Origin: an uncultured Acidobacteriaceae bacterium
Lineage (GTDB): Bacteria > Acidobacteriota > Terriglobia > Terriglobales > Acidobacteriaceae
Reading direction: 5' to 3'
Assembly: GCA_903849645.1 (NCBI GenBank)
Contig: CAINJJ010000037.1
Coordinates: forward strand, 124,001 to 188,000
DNA length: 64,000 nt
Positions 1 through 9,380 of this stretch are shown piece after piece. Every line of letters begins with the position of its first letter. Position 1 is the stretch's first letter. Position numbers and translations under genes: made by a program. Below the pieces are notes generated by a model. It had not been told where the DNA came from and searched no databases. It saw only the letters and a list, made by a program, of their open reading frames with translations.

Positions 1-804
1 CTCGACTGCCGCTCCCTTTTCCCCGCGGTAGACAACCCATCCGCCATCGACCCAGGCGCCCTGCTCCACCGGGTGCTCAATTGAAAACAGGTAGACCCTC
101 GACACAGCCCTGGCCGCGGCTGCCGCCGAGCGGACATTGTCCGCGTTCAGAATCACGCAGTCCGACGCGGTCTGCGCGGCAAAGATCCGTTCCTTGGCGC
201 GAGCGTAGTTCTCAAAGCTCCCGTGGCGGTCAAGATGGTCCGGCGTGATGTTGAGGATCACCGCGATGGCAGGGTGGAACTGCTCGGTGCTTTCCAACTG
301 AAAGCTCGAAACCTCAAGCGCCGACCAGGTCGCGTCCGTGCTCTCTTCAATCAACGCCACCACGGGCACGCCGATGTTGCCGCCCACCAGGGTCGGGAAC
401 CCGCCTTCTTTCAGAATCTCCCCCAGCAGAGCGGTGGTGGTGGTCTTTCCATTGGAACCGGTAATGGCCAGCGTACGGCCCTTCAGAAAGCGGGCGGCGA
501 GTTCCAGTTCGCCAATCACCGGCAGTCCGAAGCTCTTTACCTGCGCCAGTTCCGGCGTATCGAGCGGCACCCCTGGACTGACGACGATCAGGTCCTGGCG
601 GCGAAAGGTCAGCAGTCCGTGCCCGCCGGCCTCCACCATGATCCCTTCTTCCAGCAGCGCTGGAATATCCTTGGCCAGAGCCTCGGCCGAGCGCACGTCT
701 GAAACCGTCACCTGGGCGCCGCGGCGGCGCAGAAAAAGGGCCGCCGCCAGGCCAGATTTGCCCAGTCCGACAACCAGAACTTTTTTGCCTTTGAGTTCCA
801 TCAT
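1..804 (-). CDS. murD: UDP-N-acetylmuramoylalanine--D-glutamate ligase, 3' end cut by window edge
   Basis: Cytoplasmic peptidoglycan precursor synthesis: adds D-glutamate to UDP-MurNAc-L-alanine using ATP. The visible 268 codons show the N-terminal Rossmann-like start VLVVGLGKSGLAAA (residues 9-22), the Mur-ligase P-loop GSNGKTTTT (116-124) and the central-domain motif NITPDHLDRH (185-194). The start is ATG at 804, with a second in-frame ATG at 801; upstream pairing to 16S rRNA is weak (CTGAGG). The C-terminal ligase domain lies beyond the left edge. It is the last visible gene of the murE-murF-mraY-murD run and begins 76 bases after mraY, so it is probably in the same transcript. The family call is secure from the P-loop and its dcw context. 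Confidence 0.95.
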   Translation of the reverse strand, partial: MMELKGKKVLVVGLGKSGLAAALFLRRRGAQVTVSDVRSAEALAKDIPALLEEGIMVEAGGHGLLTFRRQDLIVVSPGVPLDTPELAQVKSFGLPVIGELELAARFLKGRTLAITGSNGKTTTTALLGEILKEGGFPTLVGGNIGVPVVALIEESTDATWSALEVSSFQLESTEQFHPAIAVILNITPDHLDRHGSFENYARAKERIFAAQTASDCVILNADNVRSAAAAARAVSRVYLFSIEHPVEQGAWVDGGWVVYRGEKGAAVE

Positions 805-880
805 GGGGGTCTAACCTCAGGCTCATTGCTTCCGCGCCCATTCCAATTGTGCACCCGAACCGGGCGCGCGCGGAGCTTGT

Positions 881-2017
881 CTAACGCAGTTTCAGGGTAG
901 TGAGTGCAAACAATGCAAACACCAGGGCGCCTATCCAGAAGCGAACAATGACCTTGGACTCATGCCAGCCAAGCTGTTCAAAATGGTGATGCAGCGGCGC
1001 CATCTTGAAGATACGCTTCTTGCGCAGCTTGTAGCTGCCCACCTGGAGCATCACTGACACCGCCTCGATAATGAAGATGCCGCCAATAAAAGGCAGCAGC
1101 AGCTCCTGCCGGATGATGACCGCGACCGTGCCGATTGCCCCGCCCAGTGCCAGCGAGCCGACGTCGCCCATGAACACCTCGGCCGGGTGCGCGTTGTACC
1201 AGAGAAACCCGATCGAGGCGCCCACCATCGACCCGCAGAAGACGGTCAACTCGCCGACCAGGGGCATGCGCTGCAGTTCCAGATAGTCGGCAAACACCAC
1301 ATGGCCGCTCACATACGTGAGCACGGCCAGCGCGCCGGCGGCGATGATGGTGCAGCCAATCGCCAGCCCGTCCAGACCGTCGGTCAGGTTGACCGCGTTC
1401 GATGAGAAGACCAGCACCAGCGTCACAAAAACCACGAACGGGACAAAAGCCAGCAGCCCGAGGTGGGGAATCGTGCTGGGCCAGAGTTGCCATTGCAGGT
1501 CGGGACGAAGATGCTTGATGAACGGCACCGTCAACTGCGTTGAAAACACCTTGAACTGTTGCAGGACCACCAGCGCCACAGCCACTGAAGCCCCGGCAGC
1601 CCCCTGCCACGCCAGCTTGGCGCGCGCCGTCAACCCCAGGCTGCGGCGCTGCACCACCTTGATGTAGTCGTCGGCAAAGCCGATGGCGCCGAAGGCCAGC
1701 GTGGAAAACACAATGACCCAGACAAACGGATTGGAAGGGTCAGACCACAGCACCGTCGGCAACAGGATCGCGATCACAATCAGCACACCACCCATGGTGG
1801 GCGTGCCCGATTTCTTGAGGTGCGATTGAGGCCCGTCCTCCCGGACATACTGGCCGATCTGGAAATCGCGCAGCTTTTGAATCACCCACGGACCGATGAA
1901 GAGGGCGATCAGCAGCGCGGTTCCCGAGGCGAATGCGGTGCGGAAGGTGAGATAGCGAAAGATCCGGAAAGGATGGAAGAACGGGAACAGCTTTTCGTAG
2001 AGCAGCCAGTAAAGCAA
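881..2017 (-). CDS. mraY: phospho-N-acetylmuramoyl-pentapeptide-transferase (MraY)
   Basis: Inner-membrane enzyme that moves phospho-MurNAc-pentapeptide from UDP onto undecaprenyl phosphate, making lipid I. The 378 residues form about ten hydrophobic segments, the usual family size. Visible family motifs are the Asp pair in FADDYIKV (Asp116/117), [10 protein letters not shown] (about 210), [11 protein letters not shown] (about 285) and the C-terminal PLHHHFE histidine cluster (about 343). Translation appears to start at TTG 2017, four bases after a strong GGAGG; the next in-frame Met would remove the first membrane segment. It sits 76 bases after murF and 76 bases before murD, all on the reverse strand. 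Alternative starts are the only real uncertainty. Confidence 0.96.
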   Translation of the reverse strand: MLYWLLYEKLFPFFHPFRIFRYLTFRTAFASGTALLIALFIGPWVIQKLRDFQIGQYVREDGPQSHLKKSGTPTMGGVLIVIAILLPTVLWSDPSNPFVWVIVFSTLAFGAIGFADDYIKVVQRRSLGLTARAKLAWQGAAGASVAVALVVLQQFKVFSTQLTVPFIKHLRPDLQWQLWPSTIPHLGLLAFVPFVVFVTLVLVFSSNAVNLTDGLDGLAIGCTIIAAGALAVLTYVSGHVVFADYLELQRMPLVGELTVFCGSMVGASIGFLWYNAHPAEVFMGDVGSLALGGAIGTVAVIIRQELLLPFIGGIFIIEAVSVMLQVGSYKLRKKRIFKMAPLHHHFEQLGWHESKVIVRFWIGALVFALFALTTLKLR

Positions 2018-2093
2018 GTGGCCTCCAGAGCCGGAACGATGCGGGATGCAGCTTGATTCTACTAGCCCGGTGCGGGCTTGAAAGCGAGGCTGT

Positions 2094-3503
2094 CTAAACC
2101 GGCCCGGCCGCGCCTGCCGCCGCCACCGCGTCGATGGCCCGCTCCAGGTGCACTCCGCGCGAGCCTTTTACCAGCACCACGTCCCCCGGCTCCATGTTGC
2201 GCAGCAGCCATCTGCCGGCGGCTTCGGCATCAGGCAAAAACAGGGCGGCCACTCCGCCCACGCAGGCGGCGGAGGCCAGGTGTTCCGCGTTGCCGCCCAC
2301 ACCCGCCACCAGGTCCAGGCCGGCTTCCGCGGCGGCCTTGCCGCAGGCTGCATGAAGCGCGGGGCCGTGCTCGCCCATCTCCAGCATTTCGCCGGCCACC
2401 AGGATGCGCCGCCGCGCCGGCCGCGAGGCCAGAGTGCGAATCATCGAGCGCAGCGCCTCCGGATTCGAGTTGTAGCAGTCGTTCAGAATCGTGGCCCCGC
2501 CAATCTCCATCACTTCGCCGCGCCGGTCCCCCGCCGCCAGGGCGCCCAGGGCAGCCGAGGCGGCCTCCAGGTCCACGCCTGCCTCCAGCGCCACCGCCAG
2601 GCCGGCCATCGCGTTCGATGCGTTGTGCGCGCCCAGCAGCCGCAGCGTCAACCGCCCTTCCAGTTCGCCGGCGCGATAGCGGATGTGAAGCCCCTCCAGG
2701 TCTTCGCTGGCCTCGACAATCCGCGGGTCCGCGCACGGGCCAGCCCCGAAGTACACAACGCGCCCCGGAAAATCGCGCCCAAACTGCGAAACATACGCAT
2801 CGTCACAGTTCAGGAAGGCAGTGCCCGTGGCCGGCAGCGCGGCCACAAGTTCCAGCTTGGCGCGCGCAATCCCCGCCTGGCCGTCCGGGAAGTTCTCGAT
2901 ATGGGCCGTGCCCACATTCGTCACAACGCCCCAGTCAGGAGCGGCAATGCGCGCCAGCGCCGCAATCTCGCCCGAGTGGTTCATCCCCATCTCCACAACG
3001 GCGATGTCGTGGTCGTGCTTCAGCCGCAGCAGTTGCAGCGGCAACCCAAATCCGTTGTTCAGATTGCCCTGAGACTTCAGAACGTTGAACTTCGCACTCA
3101 AAGCCGCCGCGATGGCTTCTTTCGTCGTCGTCTTTCCCGCTGAACCAGTCACGGCGACCACGCGCTTGCCCCATACGCGCCGGATATGCGCGGCCAGGCT
3201 CTGCAGAGCGGCCAGCGGGTCTTCCGCGATGAGCAGCGGAGAGGCCAGCGCGGCGTCCGGCAAGGAGGCCGCACGCTCCCGCGAAACCACCGCGGCCACC
3301 GCTCCCCGCGCCAGCGCAGCCGCCACAAAGTCGTGACCGTCAAGCCGGTCTCCGCGCACCGCGAAAAACAGCTCGCCGGCGGCCACCGTGCGCGAGTCGA
3401 TCGAGTAGCCGCAGACCACCAGCGCGCCGGAGTTGGCAATGCTGGCCGGCGCCTCAAGCACCGCGCCCGCGCCAAGAGCGGCTTCCGCCAGGGTCAGTTT
3501 CAT
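2094..3503 (-). CDS. murF: UDP-N-acetylmuramoyl-tripeptide--D-alanyl-D-alanine ligase (MurF)
   Basis: Cytoplasmic ligase that adds the D-Ala-D-Ala dipeptide to UDP-MurNAc-tripeptide. The 469-residue protein has the MurE/MurF N-terminal uridine-binding domain ([17 protein letters not shown], 35-51), the ATP P-loop [13 protein letters not shown] (118-130), a central [10 protein letters not shown] motif typical of MurF, and the C-terminal domain with NDCYNSNP. Its ATG overlaps the stop of murE by four bases (ATGA), so the two are translationally coupled. Length and motifs fit an intact, ordinary enzyme. Confidence 0.96.
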   Translation of the reverse strand: MKLTLAEAALGAGAVLEAPASIANSGALVVCGYSIDSRTVAAGELFFAVRGDRLDGHDFVAAALARGAVAAVVSRERAASLPDAALASPLLIAEDPLAALQSLAAHIRRVWGKRVVAVTGSAGKTTTKEAIAAALSAKFNVLKSQGNLNNGFGLPLQLLRLKHDHDIAVVEMGMNHSGEIAALARIAAPDWGVVTNVGTAHIENFPDGQAGIARAKLELVAALPATGTAFLNCDDAYVSQFGRDFPGRVVYFGAGPCADPRIVEASEDLEGLHIRYRAGELEGRLTLRLLGAHNASNAMAGLAVALEAGVDLEAASAALGALAAGDRRGEVMEIGGATILNDCYNSNPEALRSMIRTLASRPARRRILVAGEMLEMGEHGPALHAACGKAAAEAGLDLVAGVGGNAEHLASAACVGGVAALFLPDAEAAGRWLLRNMEPGDVVLVKGSRGVHLERAIDAVAAAGAAGPV

Positions 3504-5023
3504 TCCGCTTCCCCATACCCCAGTTCGGCAAGGGCGGAAAGGGCAATTTCGGCGTCGTCGAAGGGAATGGTGCGCCCGGCCAGGATCTGCTCTTTCTCAT
3601 GCCCCTTGCCGGCCAGCAACACCACGTCCCCCGGCTTGGCCGCCTTGAGCGCAAGACAGATGGCCAGGGCGCGGTCCGACTCAATCTGGTAGCGAACTCC
3701 GCTGGCCTTCAGCCCCGGCTCAATCTCGGCCAGGATCGCGGCTGGATCTTCCGACCGCGGATTGTCGCTGGTGGCAAATACCAGGTCGCTTCCCTTGCCC
3801 GCCGCCTGCCCCATCTTGGGGCGCTTGGTGCGGTCGCGGTCTCCGCCGCAGCCAAACAGCGTAATCACCCGACCACCGGATGTGGCCGTCATCTGCCGCG
3901 CCAGCCACGTCAGATTACGCAGCGCGTCGTCCGTATGCGCATAGTCCACAATCACCGTGAACGGCTGTCCCGCATCCACCGGCTGAAACCGCCCCGGAAC
4001 AGGCTTGAGCCGCGGAACGGCATCCACAAGCTCCGCAAAAGGAACCCCGCGGGCATGAGCCGCCGCCAGGGCCGCCAGCAGGTTCAACACATTGACCTCA
4101 CCCGCCAGGCGCGACGTAACCTTTGCCGCGCCCGCCGGCGTCTCCAGCTCCAGCACGGCCCCTGAAGGCGTCAGCGCACAGCTTGCAGCCCGCCACTCTC
4201 CCCGCCCAATGCCGTAGGTGCGCACCTGGGCGCCCGCCGCGCGCGCCGCCTCGGCCAGCTTCTCGCTGCGTGGGTCGTGGTCGTTCAGCACCGCCACGCG
4301 CGGAGCCGGATACACCGACCCGTCAAACAGCAGTTGCTTGACCGCGAAGTACTTCTCCATCGTCCCGTGAAAGTCCAGATGGTCGCGCGTCAGGTTGGTA
4401 AACACCGCCACGTCAAAGTTCACCTGAGCCGCGCGTCCCTGCTCCAGCGCATGGCTTGACACCTCGGTCACCAGTTCCGTCGCGCCCCGCGCCACACCCT
4501 CGGCCATCAGCTCAAACAGGTCCCGCGACTCCGGCGTCGTGTGTACCGATGGCCGCACATCGCCGGCCACGTGGTATTCAATCGTCCCCACCAGCACCGT
4601 CTTCCGCGCAGCCGCATTCAGCAGCGCCTCCATCAGAAAGGCCGTGGTCGTCTTGCCATTGGTGCCCGTAATCCCTGTGGCCGCCAGCGTGCGTTCGGGG
4701 TGGCCGAAGAATGCCGCGGAGGCCTGCGCCAGCGCACGACGCCCGTGCTCCACTTCCAGAACCGGCAGCCCCGGCTGAAAAACCAGCAGATGGTCAAACT
4801 TGGGCGCGGAGTCCGTAATCACGCCAAGCGCGCCTGCCGCAATGGCCTTCTCGACAAAGCGATTGCCGTCCGTCGAGCCGCCTTTCATGGCCACAAACAC
4901 CGAACCCGGCCGCACCTTGCGCGAGTCGTACTCAATACCGGAGACAGGCTGGTCGGAGCCGCCGCCCGACCCAACCGCCGTAATCTCTTCAACTAAATCG
5001 GTCCACTTCATCTCGTGGTCCAT
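3500..5023 (-). CDS. murE: UDP-MurNAc-L-Ala-D-Glu--meso-diaminopimelate ligase (MurE)
   Basis: Adds the third stem-peptide residue. The ATP P-loop ITGTNGKTTT is at 118-127, DHLDFHGT follows in the central domain, and the C-terminal domain carries DNPRSEDP, the DNPR signature that in known enzymes selects meso-diaminopimelate over lysine. That fits a Gram-negative type of wall. The start is ATG 5023 with no clear Shine-Dalgarno; a second in-frame ATG is at 5011. It is the first gene of the reverse-strand mur run. The gene upstream, 113 bases away on the same strand, is a glutamate dehydrogenase rather than ftsI, so the division part of the dcw cluster is absent here. Confidence 0.96.
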   Translation of the reverse strand: MDHEMKWTDLVEEITAVGSGGGSDQPVSGIEYDSRKVRPGSVFVAMKGGSTDGNRFVEKAIAAGALGVITDSAPKFDHLLVFQPGLPVLEVEHGRRALAQASAAFFGHPERTLAATGITGTNGKTTTAFLMEALLNAAARKTVLVGTIEYHVAGDVRPSVHTTPESRDLFELMAEGVARGATELVTEVSSHALEQGRAAQVNFDVAVFTNLTRDHLDFHGTMEKYFAVKQLLFDGSVYPAPRVAVLNDHDPRSEKLAEAARAAGAQVRTYGIGRGEWRAASCALTPSGAVLELETPAGAAKVTSRLAGEVNVLNLLAALAAAHARGVPFAELVDAVPRLKPVPGRFQPVDAGQPFTVIVDYAHTDDALRNLTWLARQMTATSGGRVITLFGCGGDRDRTKRPKMGQAAGKGSDLVFATSDNPRSEDPAAILAEIEPGLKASGVRYQIESDRALAICLALKAAKPGDVVLLAGKGHEKEQILAGRTIPFDDAEIALSALAELGYGEAE

Positions 5024-5136
5024 TGTAGTTGGTGGAACAAGCCGACTGAATGCGAAAGCGGCGAAATCGGAGCCCCTTGCAGGCTTCCCGATTCCGCCGC
5101 TCTGCTTTTCTGTCGCTGGTCTGCTACTCGCTTCGC

Positions 5137-6402
5137 TTAAGCGTAGATGCCGCGCTGCCGGATGGTGAACGCCACCCGGTCAATCGACAGCATGTAAGCC
5201 GCGATGCGGTTGTTCACATTGTGCGCCTCGGCATAGCGCACCACGTCGTCAAAGCTGTCTTTCAGAATGGTCTCAAGCTGCTCGTTGACCACAGCTTCTT
5301 TCCAGAAGTAGCCCTGCCGGTCCTGCACCCACTCAAAGTAGCTCGCCGTAACCCCGCCCGCGTTGGCCAGAATATCCGGCACCACAAAGATGCGCTTCTC
5401 GGCCAGAATCTCGTCCGCCACCGCGGTCGTCGGGCCGTTGGCGCCCTCCACCACAATGCGCGCCTTGATCTTGTCGGCGTTGCGGCTGGTAATCACGTTC
5501 TCCGTGGCCGCGGGAATCAGGATGTCGCAGTCCTGCAGCACCAGTTCCTCGCTGGGCGTAGCCTCCGCCCCGCGGAACCCCAGCGTTGTGTTGTTGCGCC
5601 GCTTGTACTCGATCAACTGGTGAATGTCGATGCCATTGGGATTGGAGAGCCCGCCATCTGCCTCCGCAATGCCCACGATCTTGTAGCCGTGCTCCATCAT
5701 CAGCCGCGCGGCGTTCGAACCCACATTCCCAAAGCCCTGGATCACCACCCGGCAGCCGTCGATGGGCATGTTCAGGTAGCGCAGGCTCTCCCCGCACACC
5801 ACCATCACGCCCCGCCCGGTTGCCTCAATGCGTCCGCGCGACCCGCCAATGTTGAGCGGCTTGCCGGTCACCACGCTCGTCACCGTGTGGCCCACGTGCA
5901 TGGAATAGGTATCCATGATCCAGGCCATCGTCTGCTCATTGGTGTTCACGTCCGGCGCCGGCACGTCCTTCTCCGGTCCGATGAAGTCGATAATCTCCGA
6001 CGTGTAGCGGCGCGTCATCCGCTCCAGCTCGCCCTGGCTCATCTTCTTCGGGTTGCAGATCACCCCGCCCTTGGCCCCGCCAAACGGGATATTGACCACG
6101 GCGCACTTCCAGGTCATCCAGCTTGCCAGCGCGCGCACTTCGTCCAGCGTCACGTCGGGCGCATAGCGAATGCCGCCCTTGCCGGGTCCGCGGGCGATCG
6201 AGTGCTGCACCCGGAAACCGGTGAACATCTCGATCTTCCCGTCATCCATGGCCACGGGAAAGTGCACAATGATCTCGCGCGCGGGTGTGCGCAGCAGCTT
6301 CCACAAGCCCTCTTCCAGATTCAGCTTGCGCGCCGCAAAGTCGAATCGGGCTGCCTGGGCTTCCCAGGGGTTGATTTCCTGTTCAAGCGTTACTGTCGAC
6401 AT
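5137..6402 (-). CDS. gdhA: Glu/Leu/Phe/Val family dehydrogenase, probable glutamate dehydrogenase
   Basis: Catalyses reversible oxidative deamination of glutamate to 2-oxoglutarate and ammonium. The 421-residue length matches the small hexameric class. Seen in sequence: the substrate-binding [11 protein letters not shown], the catalytic-lysine region [17 protein letters not shown] and the dinucleotide fold [10 protein letters not shown] in the C-terminal half. The start is ATG 6402, preceded by GGAG seven bases away; a TTG twelve bases upstream lies inside that ribosome-binding site and is unlikely. It is transcribed towards murE. Substrate choice between glutamate and branched amino acids cannot be fixed by eye, but glutamate is the usual substrate of this subgroup. 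Confidence 0.9.
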   Translation of the reverse strand: MSTVTLEQEINPWEAQAARFDFAARKLNLEEGLWKLLRTPAREIIVHFPVAMDDGKIEMFTGFRVQHSIARGPGKGGIRYAPDVTLDEVRALASWMTWKCAVVNIPFGGAKGGVICNPKKMSQGELERMTRRYTSEIIDFIGPEKDVPAPDVNTNEQTMAWIMDTYSMHVGHTVTSVVTGKPLNIGGSRGRIEATGRGVMVVCGESLRYLNMPIDGCRVVIQGFGNVGSNAARLMMEHGYKIVGIAEADGGLSNPNGIDIHQLIEYKRRNNTTLGFRGAEATPSEELVLQDCDILIPAATENVITSRNADKIKARIVVEGANGPTTAVADEILAEKRIFVVPDILANAGGVTASYFEWVQDRQGYFWKEAVVNEQLETILKDSFDDVVRYAEAHNVNNRIAAYMLSIDRVAFTIRQRGIYA

Positions 6403-6422
6403 ACGTTTCTCCAATTCCGATT

Positions 6423-6483
6423 GCCTGTCTTCCTTGCCCTGGTCCGTTCAGCGGACCTTGCACAAGTTGCAGAAGCGACAGGC
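6423..6483 (-). promoter_or_regulatory. nested inverted repeats in the gdhA leader
   Basis: The 375-base gap between gdhA (starting at 6402, reverse) and trpE (starting at 6778, forward) holds nested symmetric elements. An outer 7-base pair, GCCTGTC (6423-6429) and GACAGGC (6477-6483), encloses a hairpin, GGTCCG-TTCAG-CGGACC (6441-6457). In the gdhA transcript these would fold just upstream of the ribosome-binding site. Whether they act as an operator, an RNA switch or nothing is unknown. The rest of the gap shows no gene. Confidence 0.35.
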
Positions 6484-6765
6484 TTTCCTGCTTCTCTAAG
6501 AGTCCCCGGCCGAGGGCTTGAGCCGCACCACCAGCCGGTTGAGCCCGTCCCTTGCGGAATCAAAGCTCAAACCCCAGTGAGTCTAGGCTTGCCAAACACC
6601 TGCGTCAAGCCTCGGGGAACCTGATTGGCAAACCCGTTCCAAACTGGCCACCCCCTCCACTCTATCGGCCCAGCGCCTGCGTTACGCGGGAAAATCGCAG
6701 CCCGCCGCGCCCGCCCCGCCAAATCCGCCCCATCCCGCCCTTTCCGCCCCAACCTTTCCACCAAT

Positions 6766-6771
6766 TACACT
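6766..6771 (+). promoter_or_regulatory. -10-like box TACACT six bases before the trpE start
   Basis: TACACT is followed by exactly six bases (GGGGCT) and then the GTG start of trpE. A transcript from this box would begin at or next to the GTG, giving a leaderless mRNA. The same geometry occurs at several other genes in this window. No good -35 hexamer is visible. Confidence 0.45.
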
Positions 6772-6777
6772 GGGGCT

Positions 6778-8328
6778 GTGAAATCTTCCGCCCAGCCTGT
6801 CCTTCCCAGCCGCAAGGAGTTCCTGGCCCTCGCCCGCGAACACACCCTGGTTCCCGTCTGCCGCACCCTTGCCGCCGACCTCGAAACCCCGGTCTCCGCC
6901 TTCCTCCGCGCCGCCTGGCCCGAGCGCGAGTGCTTTCTCCTCGAGTCCGTTGAAAACGGCGAGCAGGTCGGCCGCTACACCTTCATCGGCCTCGCGCCCT
7001 TCAAGCGCATCGTGGCCCGCGGCCGCGACATCACCATCACGGAAGGCAAAAAAGTCGTTGAAATCGACGACGACATCTTCGCCGTCTTGCGCCGCGCCCT
7101 CAGCGGACACAAGCCCGCCCGGCTCAAGGGCCTCCCACCCTTCACCGCCGGCGCCGTGGGCTTCTTCTCCTACGACGCGGTCCGCCAGATCGAACGGCTC
7201 CCCGTGCTGGCCAAGGACGAGCTCGGCGTTCCCGACGCCTGCCTGCTCTTTTTCGACGAAGTGCTGGCCTTTGACCACGTGCGCAAGGAGATCTGGCTCG
7301 TAGCCACCGCCGATGTCACTCGCGGCAAGCCTGCGGATGCCTATGACAAGGCCGTGGACCGGCTCGACCGCCTCGAAAGGCGCCTCGCCCGCCCCCTGCC
7401 CAAAATGGCCGCCTCCAAAGGCAAGGGCAAGCTCAAGGTCAGCCACCGCACCGCCAAGAAGGACTTCCTCTCCGCCGTCAACCGCACCAAGGAGTACATC
7501 GCGGCCGGCGACATCTTCCAGGCCGTCCTCTCCCAGCGCTTCGACATCGAGCCGGAGGCCGACAGCTTTCAGGTCTATCGCGCCCTGCGCACCGTCAACC
7601 CCAGCCCCTACATGTACTTCCTGCGTTTTTCGCCAGACGGTCCGCTGGGCGGGACTCCTGAAAAGGCCGGAAAAACCTCCAAGGCAAGGAAATCATCCAC
7701 GCTTGAACTTGCGGGCTCTTCGCCGGAGTTGCTGGTCCGCGTCCACCAGGGCAAGGTAGAGTACCGCCCCATCGCTGGCACCCGCCCTCGCGGAGTCACC
7801 GAACTCGAAGATCAGGCTCTCGCCGACGAAATGATCAACGACGAAAAAGAGCGCGCCGAGCACGTCATGCTCGTAGACCTGGGCCGCAACGACGTTGGCC
7901 GCGTCAGCGAATTCGGCAGCGTAAAAGTGGATCGCCTCATGTTCGTCGAGCGATACTCCCACGTCATGCACATCGTCAGTTCCATCGAAGGCCGCCTCAA
8001 AGCCGGCCTCACAGCCGTCGACGCCCTCCGCGCCTGCTTCCCCGCCGGGACCCTCAGCGGCGCGCCCAAGGTCCGCGCCATGGAGATCATCGAGGAGATG
8101 GAGCCCGCCCGCCGCGGCACCTATGGCGGCGCGGTCCTCTACGCCGACTTCTCCGGCAACCTCGACTCCTGCATCGCCATCCGCTCCATGCTGGCCATCG
8201 GCGGCAAGGGCTACGTGCAGGCCGGCGCCGGCATCGTGGCCGACTCTGTGCCCGAGTCAGAGCACCAGGAAGCCATCAACAAGGCCTCCGCCGTCATCCG
8301 CGCCATCGAGCGCGCCCGGCAAATGTAG
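6778..8328 (+). CDS. trpE: anthranilate synthase component I (TrpE)
   Basis: First step of tryptophan synthesis: chorismate plus the ammonia supplied by TrpG gives anthranilate. The GTG at 6778 (516 residues) is preferred over upstream codons because the translation before it is low-complexity and a -10-like box sits six bases upstream. The N-terminal feedback-site motif FLLESVENG is present, as are the C-terminal chorismate-binding motifs GTRPRG, DEKERAEHVMLVDLGRND and FPAGTLSGAPK. One oddity is a stretch of roughly 25 residues between YMYFLRFSPDG and the conserved GSSPELLVRV, containing GKTSKARKSS, where most TrpE proteins have a short loop. Its partner trpG lies 1.1 kb downstream on the opposite strand. 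Confidence 0.94.
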   Translation: MKSSAQPVLPSRKEFLALAREHTLVPVCRTLAADLETPVSAFLRAAWPERECFLLESVENGEQVGRYTFIGLAPFKRIVARGRDITITEGKKVVEIDDDIFAVLRRALSGHKPARLKGLPPFTAGAVGFFSYDAVRQIERLPVLAKDELGVPDACLLFFDEVLAFDHVRKEIWLVATADVTRGKPADAYDKAVDRLDRLERRLARPLPKMAASKGKGKLKVSHRTAKKDFLSAVNRTKEYIAAGDIFQAVLSQRFDIEPEADSFQVYRALRTVNPSPYMYFLRFSPDGPLGGTPEKAGKTSKARKSSTLELAGSSPELLVRVHQGKVEYRPIAGTRPRGVTELEDQALADEMINDEKERAEHVMLVDLGRNDVGRVSEFGSVKVDRLMFVERYSHVMHIVSSIEGRLKAGLTAVDALRACFPAGTLSGAPKVRAMEIIEEMEPARRGTYGGAVLYADFSGNLDSCIAIRSMLAIGGKGYVQAGAGIVADSVPESEHQEAINKASAVIRAIERARQM

Positions 8329-8352
8329 GTTGATTTCCTTCGAGCGCCTCGC

Positions 8353-9375
8353 CTACTCCGCCCCGAAGATCCGCCGGAAGAAGTGCCCGATGCTCCCAAA
8401 GAACCCGGCCTTCTTCTTGACCGCCGCCTTGGGCTGAGGCGCTGGCGCCACAGAAGCCGCCGGCGCAGCCGCCGGAGCCTCAACCGCCACCGGCTGCGCC
8501 ACATGGTCCGCGCTCTTGTAGACCAGCGGCTCAATCACCTCGGGCGGCGCGCCTTCCTTTACCTCCGGGCTTGGGGCAGGCTTGGGCAGGGGAGCCATGC
8601 CCTCACTCTGCGCCAGCGGAAACTCATTGCCCTTGGGAGCCGGAGGCGGGCAGCCGCAGGGCTCCTTCTCCTGGTCCACCACTTCATGCAGGCTGCCGTG
8701 CTCAAACATCACCCGCTGCCCCGGCTGCACCCGGTAGTCGCCGCCCTCAAACACGCTCGTCACCAGCACATACGGCGCATTCACCCCGGCATTGTCCACG
8801 CAGGTGTCGCCGCGCTGCCCCAGCCGCACCTTCACGTCGGCAGCCCCTGGACCGCCAATCAAAATGCGGAAATCCGGCGTCATCAGGATGTCTGAGTTAC
8901 GCCCGGTGGCAAAGCTGGCCTCCACGGCGCCGTGGTCCATGGCCATCATCAGCCCCGGAACCTCGCCGACCGGCACGCTTGCGTCCGCCGCCAGCTTGAT
9001 GGTCGTCGACGCGCAGACGCGCAGCACCCCGCGATGCGGCAGCACCACCTCGGTCGTCTCGCTCCCCGAGGTCACCGTCCCGCTGGCGGCGATAATGGCC
9101 TTGCCCTGCGAGACCTCCAGCGCCCCGGTCACCGACGCCGCACGGTCCGGATGCGCGCTGTCCAGCGGCACAATGGCGATGGGGCCGGTCTGGTTCACCG
9201 CGCCCTTCTGCGCGCCCATCTGCGCGCCCAGCCCCGCCGCGAACAAACCCAACAGCAGACCCACCGCACCACAGCCCGCCCGCGCCGCGGATCTCCCCGT
9301 GCGCCCTCGCCGCGGCCTGCTGCGGCCGCAACGGCTGGAATCCTCGAACCTCCATGCGCCAAACGGGAATCTCAT
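8353..9375 (-). CDS. unknown exported or anchored protein with Pro/Ala-rich linker and basic amphipathic tail
   Basis: Function not recognised. The 340 residues begin with a basic 30-residue segment, then a hydrophobic stretch CGAVGLLLGLFAAGLGAQ (about 35-52) that could be a signal or anchor. A central beta-rich region (about 75-205, with GVLRVCASTTIKL) has the feel of FecR-like domains. It is followed by CGCPPPAPK, a long Pro/Ala linker and the amphipathic end FGSIGHFFRRIFGAE. The ATG at 9375 is five bases after the trpG stop, and its AAGGA ribosome-binding site overlaps that stop, so the two genes are surely co-transcribed. It converges on trpE, leaving 24 bases. No catalytic motif is evident. 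Confidence 0.7.
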   Translation of the reverse strand: MRFPFGAWRFEDSSRCGRSRPRRGRTGRSAARAGCGAVGLLLGLFAAGLGAQMGAQKGAVNQTGPIAIVPLDSAHPDRAASVTGALEVSQGKAIIAASGTVTSGSETTEVVLPHRGVLRVCASTTIKLAADASVPVGEVPGLMMAMDHGAVEASFATGRNSDILMTPDFRILIGGPGAADVKVRLGQRGDTCVDNAGVNAPYVLVTSVFEGGDYRVQPGQRVMFEHGSLHEVVDQEKEPCGCPPPAPKGNEFPLAQSEGMAPLPKPAPSPEVKEGAPPEVIEPLVYKSADHVAQPVAVEAPAAAPAASVAPAPQPKAAVKKKAGFFGSIGHFFRRIFGAE

Positions 9376-9380
9376 TGTCC

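Noticed and set aside
5137..6414. TTG at 6414 as the glutamate dehydrogenase start
   Set aside because: The TTG lies inside the GGAG ribosome-binding site of the ATG at 6402.
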